Source: Serendipita indica DSM 11827 (Eukaryota; Basidiomycota; Agaricomycetes; Sebacinales; Serendipitaceae). Taken from it: a stretch of DNA of 64,000 nt. The position numbers were made by a program, and so were the translations under genes. Within the stretch, counting starts at the first letter, position 1. Each line of letters starts with the position of its first letter. Positions 59,064 through 64,000 of the stretch are shown one piece after another. The DNA lies in assembly GCA_910890315.1 (NCBI GenBank), contig CAJVGD010000011.1, positions 620,001 to 684,000 of the forward strand, read 5' to 3'. The notes beneath the pieces were generated by a model. That model saw only the letters and a list, made by a program, of their open reading frames with translations. It searched no databases and was not told the DNA's origin.

Positions 59064-60952
59064 CTAAGCAGTGACTTCTGCGCCGCGTCCAATGCTAGAC
59101 ACCTAGAGAGCGTCAGTAATTGAGAGATACTGTGATATAAATCCGCACCTTGAACCCAATCTTTGCGAGTTTGGCAGAATCCACAAGTAGTCTTCCGTCA
59201 AAGATAAAGCCGGCTTTGACATTTGCTCATAGATGGCCTCCCAATCGAGCGTAATAAACTCTTTCCACTCTGTGGCAATGACCACCGCTTCGGCCTCTGC
59301 GCAGGCGTCGAGCGCGCAAGGAGCAATCTGGACTTGCCTCTTGACTGCAAGGGACATAGCATCAGTCCCTTATCCGTAGCAAGCGATAACAAGACTCACT
59401 CTGCTGTAGTGTAAAGGTTGGCGATACTTCTTGAAGATCCATCCAAATTTGCTCGTGCTCGACTTGCGGATCGTAAATGGTAACGAGAGCCTTTTCTTCC
59501 ATGAAATGCTTGATAATAGTAATGGCTGCAGACTCGCGAGTGTCGCCTGTATCAGCCTTGAACGCGAATCCAAGAACCGCAATCCTCTATGCAGAGTGAG
59601 GCGGGATATTCAATGCAGCCGATGATACGTACCTTTCCCGTAATGGTCTTGAACAAGGTATCGACCACGTGCCGAGTGAAGCGCCGTTTCTGGTACTCGT
59701 TCATCTCGACGACTTGACGCCAGTATGCCGCGACTTCTGGGAGATGCAACGACTCGGAGAGATAGACAAGATTGAGGATATCCTTCTGGAAGCACGAGCC
59801 TCCAAACCCAACAGACGCCTATGTAAAATTAGCAATGTGTTTTTTTGGCAGGAGGAGATAGCTGGGTTACCTTGAGGAATTTCGGTCCAATGCGGGTATC
59901 CTTTCCAATAGCATGCGCAACCTCGTCAATATTCGCACCCGTTGCCTCGCAAATGGCCGAAAGGGCATTAATAGACGAGATTCTCTGCGCGAGCATGGCA
60001 TTGGCAGCCAACTTGGATAACTCGGATGACCACAATCCGACCGTCAAAATGCGCTCCTGTGGGACCCAATTCGCATAGATCTCGCTCAGGGCCTTGCACG
60101 CCTCTTTACCTTCGTGCGTCTGGAGGGAGCCGATGAGGACACGGTCGGGCGAGACGAGGTCGGAAATGGCCGTGCCCTCTGCGAGAAACTCTGGGTTGGA
60201 TAAAATGTCGAAACGCGCATCAGGTTTTGAATTGGCTTCCAGGATCACACGCATCGATTCCGCAGTTCGGCACGGCACTGTCGACTTTTCGACGACAATC
60301 TTGGACGAGGTTGCGATTTGTGCAATTCTCCGAGTCGCCTTTTCGACATAACTAGCGAGATTGGCGTATCAGTATCTTTAGGGCAATAATGACTTTGAGA
60401 TGCGTGCGATCCGCCCAAAGAATGGAAATGGAGAACAGGGGACGACCAGGGTCGGAGGAAGACCTACTTGAGATCCGCAGCGTATCCAGCACCAATCCCG
60501 GTCTTCTTCGTAGGCGTATTCACCGAAACAAAGATCAAATCTGCCGCCCGAATCGCCCCGTCGACGTCCGTCGAGAAAAAGAGATTACGACCCCTCGTCG
60601 CTCGCACAACGTCCTCGAGTCCCGGTTCATAGATGGGCAAGTTGAAATCGGAGCTATTCCACGCATCGATGCGCGCTTGGTTCAAGTCGACAATGGTGAC
60701 TTGGATGTGCGGACACTTGAGCGCGATCACGGCGCACGTCGGGCCTCCTATATATTCGTCCACGATGAGCGCGGTACGCAATTGAGATCATGGGTGGAAG
60801 AAACGCGGTCAGAGCTGTGAAGAGATTACGTAAATGTCCAAAGTGTCGCTCACCGACGTAGCCTGCGCCAACTAGAAAAGTTTCATCAGGATTAGCCAGA
60901 TGCAAGCAAGCGACTGACTGCAGCAGATTTTAGAGACTTTTGGTACAGACAT
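59064..60952 (-). CDS. UDP-glucose 6-dehydrogenase
   Basis: Cytosolic enzyme that oxidises UDP-glucose to UDP-glucuronate with two NAD+, feeding UDP-xylose and capsule or wall glycans. The start at 60952 ([11 protein letters not shown]) joins by a short intron to the NAD-binding [73 protein letters not shown], catalytic-Cys [20 protein letters not shown] and [17 protein letters not shown] are all present. The last exon ([12 protein letters not shown]) ends at 59064. The frame slips by one base at 59206-59208 (AAA on the plus strand); a fourth base restores [13 protein letters not shown], so I regard the gene as intact. It lies tail-to-tail with the EST1-like gene. Confidence 0.94.
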
Positions 60953-61126
60953 GACTAAACCAAGTCCTTCGAGGTCAATGGCAATGGTCGTCGTGGAGTT
61001 CAAGCTGCGCGCCACTCGCACCGCTGTCAAAAACGGCGATAAGCTTTTTTTGGATGACGTGCACAAATAGGAAAGCAAAAAGACCATTATTCTATTCCTC
61101 TATCATTATATTCGTGATACATATCG

Positions 61127-63255
61127 TTAATCATCACTGTTCACCAACTCGACTGCCCGTTCAATCACCTGGTCAATCGTCCACCGCTTGCCAGACGTGA
61201 GCTTGAGGTCGAGAATGTCTCCAATCTCGTCACATGCACGCAGAAGCTCGTCTACGTCATACTTGGTATGCGCGGCGCTAAGACAGAAGCGCACACGAGA
61301 ATAGATGAGCGGGACGGCAGGATATCCGACAATGACGACGACAATGGGCACCTTTCTTTCCATCATCATGCGTGAAAAGAGGGGCATCTTGCCAGGGTTA
61401 AACGTCAAGAGCGGGATAATCGGCGAATCTTCGTGGCCAAAGACGATGAAGCCAAGCTTGGCCAACGCGCGAGAGAGATAGCGCGCGTTAAAGGCCAGTC
61501 GATACAGACGCTCACGGCCCTCGGTACCATCTCGGAGCTCACGAGGAAGCGATAGCCAGGTCGGCAAGAGTTTTGTTGGGGCCGGGCCGAGGTGTTCAAA
61601 GCCGGGGGTGTGCATGGTAGGGACGCCTTCTGGTGGTTGGAATTGAGAAGCAGCAAGGCACTCATAGTATTCCGGCGTGTCGATACCCATGATGGAGCCC
61701 ATGCTGGAGATGATTTGCGTGAGCACGGCAGGAGCCATGGCCTCGGAGTAGGAAGAGCCTGGACTTTGGGTCGGAGCGCCGCAATGAGTGCCTTTGAGCC
61801 TGCGATATATCCACCAGATGCACCAAAAGATTTGGTAAAGGTACCCATGAAAATGTCGACGTCCTTTGGATTGACATGGAAGTAGTTGACGACACCACGT
61901 CCTTGGGGGCCAATGCCACCAATGGAATGCGCTTCGTCGATGTAAAGGTAGAACTAAAGGGGCGTATGAGTTGGAGCAAAAATCGTCGTTGCAACCCGTA
62001 CCTTGTACCGCTTCTTGAGATCGACAATGGCGGGAATGTTGGCAAGTGAACCCTCCATACTATAGAGACCTTCGATGACGACGAGAATCTTCTTCCATGG
62101 TCTATGCGTGCGCGACTGACCCTGACTGATCGACTCGCGCAATACACGCTCAAGATCCTTGACGCTATTATGCTTAAACGTGCGAACCGTTGCACCGCTC
62201 AACCGCAGACCAACACGAATCGACGCATGATTGTTTTCGTCTGAAATGACCAAGCAATGCTTGCCGACGAGCGCCGGCAGGGTCGCAGAGTTTGTCGCAA
62301 AGCCCATAGACGCGATAATCGCGTCTTCCTGACCAACAAAACGAGCGACAAGGGCCTCTGCTTGCAAATGCAAGTCGAGCGTCCCACCTTCCGCTCGCGA
62401 CGCGAGCGCACTGAGCCCGTATCGCCGAATGCCTTCTTCGACTGCATCTGCACAGCCTCCGTGGGCTTGTGCGAAACCGAGATAGTTGTACGACGAGACG
62501 TTCATGGCTCGTGTGCGCGTACCGGTGGATTCATAGTGCTTGTTGTGGTCGGGGGAGATGCGGTCGAGAAGGACAATGGTGCGTCCGGGAACTTTGGTGA
62601 CGGGTCGTGAGAAGCAGTCGTCGATGCGGAGTTTGAGGCGACGAGTGTAAAAGGAATCAAAATCAGAGTTGAGTGCGGCGTATCCCTAGTGGAAAATAAT
62701 CCGTGAGCATCGGGCGGACGGAAGGGATGACCAACAAAGCAAGTTGCATACCTTGCTGGGCATGAGATGTTGATATTCCTTTGTACGAAGTCTCTTGCCA
62801 AAAAAGTCTCGGACATGGCCGATACAGATAAGAATGACATAGCTGATGTAGGTCGAGAGGAGGATATAGTACGGAGGATCTTCCTCCTTTTGTGGGGGGA
62901 AATAAGTCCCTGGGATGTGCTGGGAGACGTGTCTAAAGCGCTGGTCGGCGCAGTGGCCAAATTCGACATGGCGTGTCGAAAACACTTGGGATGAGTTTGG
63001 TGGGACGACGGGCGTGTTGAGGAGACCACACTCCTTTTCGCTGTCTTCAGCAATGTCCACGAGTGTCGACGCAGAAATGCTGTCGCTGTCGGCGAGCGTG
63101 TGGGACATTTTGGACGAGCTGACCGAGCGACGGACAGAGTCTGCGCGTGAGACGGCCTGGAGATATTCAGCAGCAAGCAGCGGTTTGGACTGCTTTTTGC
63201 TGCTAAAGATGGACGAAGACGGCGACAAGCTCTGGCGGGCAATCGGCGAGCTCAT
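61127..63255 (-). CDS. LCB2: Serine palmitoyltransferase subunit LCB2
   Basis: Catalytic subunit of serine palmitoyltransferase (ER), which makes 3-ketosphinganine from serine and palmitoyl-CoA, the first step of sphingolipid synthesis. The start at 63255 ([13 protein letters not shown]) is followed by a variable N-terminus and one membrane segment ([20 protein letters not shown]). Then come [64 protein letters not shown] and the PLP-lysine motif [18 protein letters not shown]. Introns follow LMPSK (about 63 nt) and KKRYK (47 nt). The gene ends VELVNSDD at 61127. The frame slips by one base at GGG (61768-61770); a fourth base gives [14 protein letters not shown], as in other LCB2 proteins. 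The TKSFG motif identifies LCB2, not LCB1. Confidence 0.94.
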
Positions 63256-63305
63256 GGTGGTCTGATCCAAGACGACGAAAGGCCATTGGCCACTCTTTTT
63301 TAAAA

Positions 63306-64000
63306 TCACGAAATGGCCTCGAATTCCATACTGGCTACTTCTATCGTCGTCAATGGAATATCACTCGTCGCTTCAGCTATCATTATTATACTATCTCCCC
63401 AGAAACTCATCGCCAGCTGTCGAAATGATAGGATCCATCGACTCGTTAGCGTGCTCATTACGACCAGCTCGACATAGGTCAGAAGCAACACCGTTGGCGA
63501 CACATTACCCCATATCTTGACAAATCATCAGCCTACGCACCAGATTGGTCACAGAAACTCACCAACGGGCAAAGGATGCATCGCGTCGTGAAGATGACCT
63601 AGTACCACAGTTAGAGACCCCATATAGACCACACAGCACCATACAAGAAAGTAAGTGAATCCATCATTGTGCAGCGTCTTGATGATGATCCCTGGCGCAG
63701 TGCCTTTCAGGGACGGGTACTCTCGGCGAAAGCGAATCGCATGGTAGAGAGTAGCCACAACAATCACAATCTCGATGATGAGCTACAACCAAGTCAGCAA
63801 CCAAGTCGACCGTGAGTGATGGCTTACCATCGAGCCGTACAGAAGAGAATACATCCTCATCGGTGGATTGCCACTGAAACAAATGTTCAGAGACTCGACC
63901 CATACGATACGGCCTAGTATATCAGTGAGAACTGCTCTTGGTTTGTGCGGGTACGTACGAGAGGCAATGGCTATTGCTACAAAGCCGAGCGCGAGAAACG
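63306..64000 (-). CDS. DUF6533-like multi-pass membrane protein, copy F (cut by window end)
   Basis: Only the 3' part is in the window. Seen are FVAIAIAS-type membrane text near 63980, an exon with VVATLYHAIRFRREYPSLKG, then KTLHNDGFTYFLV, and the last exon with VELVVMSTLTSRWILSFRQL, then AMSFWGD, ending SMEFEAIS at 63306. Exons are joined by introns of about 50 nt. It is the same family as copies A-E, 22 kb from the nearest, and closest in text to copies D and E. The start lies beyond 64000. Confidence 0.75.

Noticed and set aside
59200-61780. UDP-glucose dehydrogenase and LCB2 as pseudogenes because of frame changes
   Set aside because: Each has a single slip at a homopolymer and is otherwise fully conserved at all catalytic residues; assembly error fits better.
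1-64000. CRISPR arrays, bacterial operons, LTR or other virus-like elements
   Set aside because: No regularly spaced repeats, Shine-Dalgarno-led gene runs, or reverse transcriptase, integrase or capsid text were found; everything recognised is fungal host sequence.

Overview
This is a window of filamentous-fungal nuclear DNA, most likely from an Agaricomycete basidiomycete and probably from the Rhizoctonia/Ceratobasidium group. Reasons: genes are dense and split by many very short GT-AG introns (about 41-60 nt, often with CTRAY-like branch sites); the gene set is eukaryotic housekeeping (VPS15, RAD6, ALG10, SET1, MSH4, LCB2, UDP-glucose dehydrogenase); there is a CBM1 secreted protein; and a DUF6533-like membrane family typical of mushroom-forming fungi is amplified. 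The genus is inference; the fungal and basidiomycete assignment is solid.

Layout. 1-21 kb is an ordered housekeeping block: a small secreted CBM1 protein (+), a kinesin-6 (-), ALG10 glucosyltransferase (-), VPS15 (-), RAD6/UBC2 (+, sharing a 132-bp divergent promoter with VPS15), a PAQR/IZH-type membrane protein (-) and meiotic MSH4 (+). 21-41.5 kb is an accessory region: five DUF6533-like membrane genes plus one relic surround the SET1 histone methyltransferase gene; three copies lie on the minus strand to its left, and two copies and the relic on the plus strand to its right. The first two copies are a recent tandem duplication with a nearly identical core tract. 41.5-54 kb is sparsely populated: an unknown multi-exon gene, a single-pass membrane protein with a disordered tail, three C2H2-type zinc-finger genes and a membrane-anchored histidine acid phosphatase (phytase-like). 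54-64 kb is again housekeeping: a metallo-beta-lactamase-fold protein, an EST1/SMG7-like protein, UDP-glucose 6-dehydrogenase, serine palmitoyltransferase subunit LCB2 and a sixth DUF6533-like gene cut by the window end.

Main observations. (1) The invariant Walker A motif of MSH4 (GPNMSGKST) can be read only if it is assembled from four exons, one of 2 nt and one of 8 nt; the phytase-like gene similarly needs a 9-nt exon next to its RHG active-site motif. (2) Many conserved genes show one-base frame slips, and nearly all sit where a homopolymer appears one base short; this points to consensus error in the assembly rather than mass pseudogenisation. (3) The VPS15 kinase-like domain has lost the catalytic-loop Asp (HGD to HGS). 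(4) The DUF6533-like array shows tandem duplication and a likely gene-conversion tract. No virus-like element, CRISPR array, rRNA or convincing tRNA was found. Splice sites were placed by eye from reading frame and family motifs, so small exon-boundary errors are expected.
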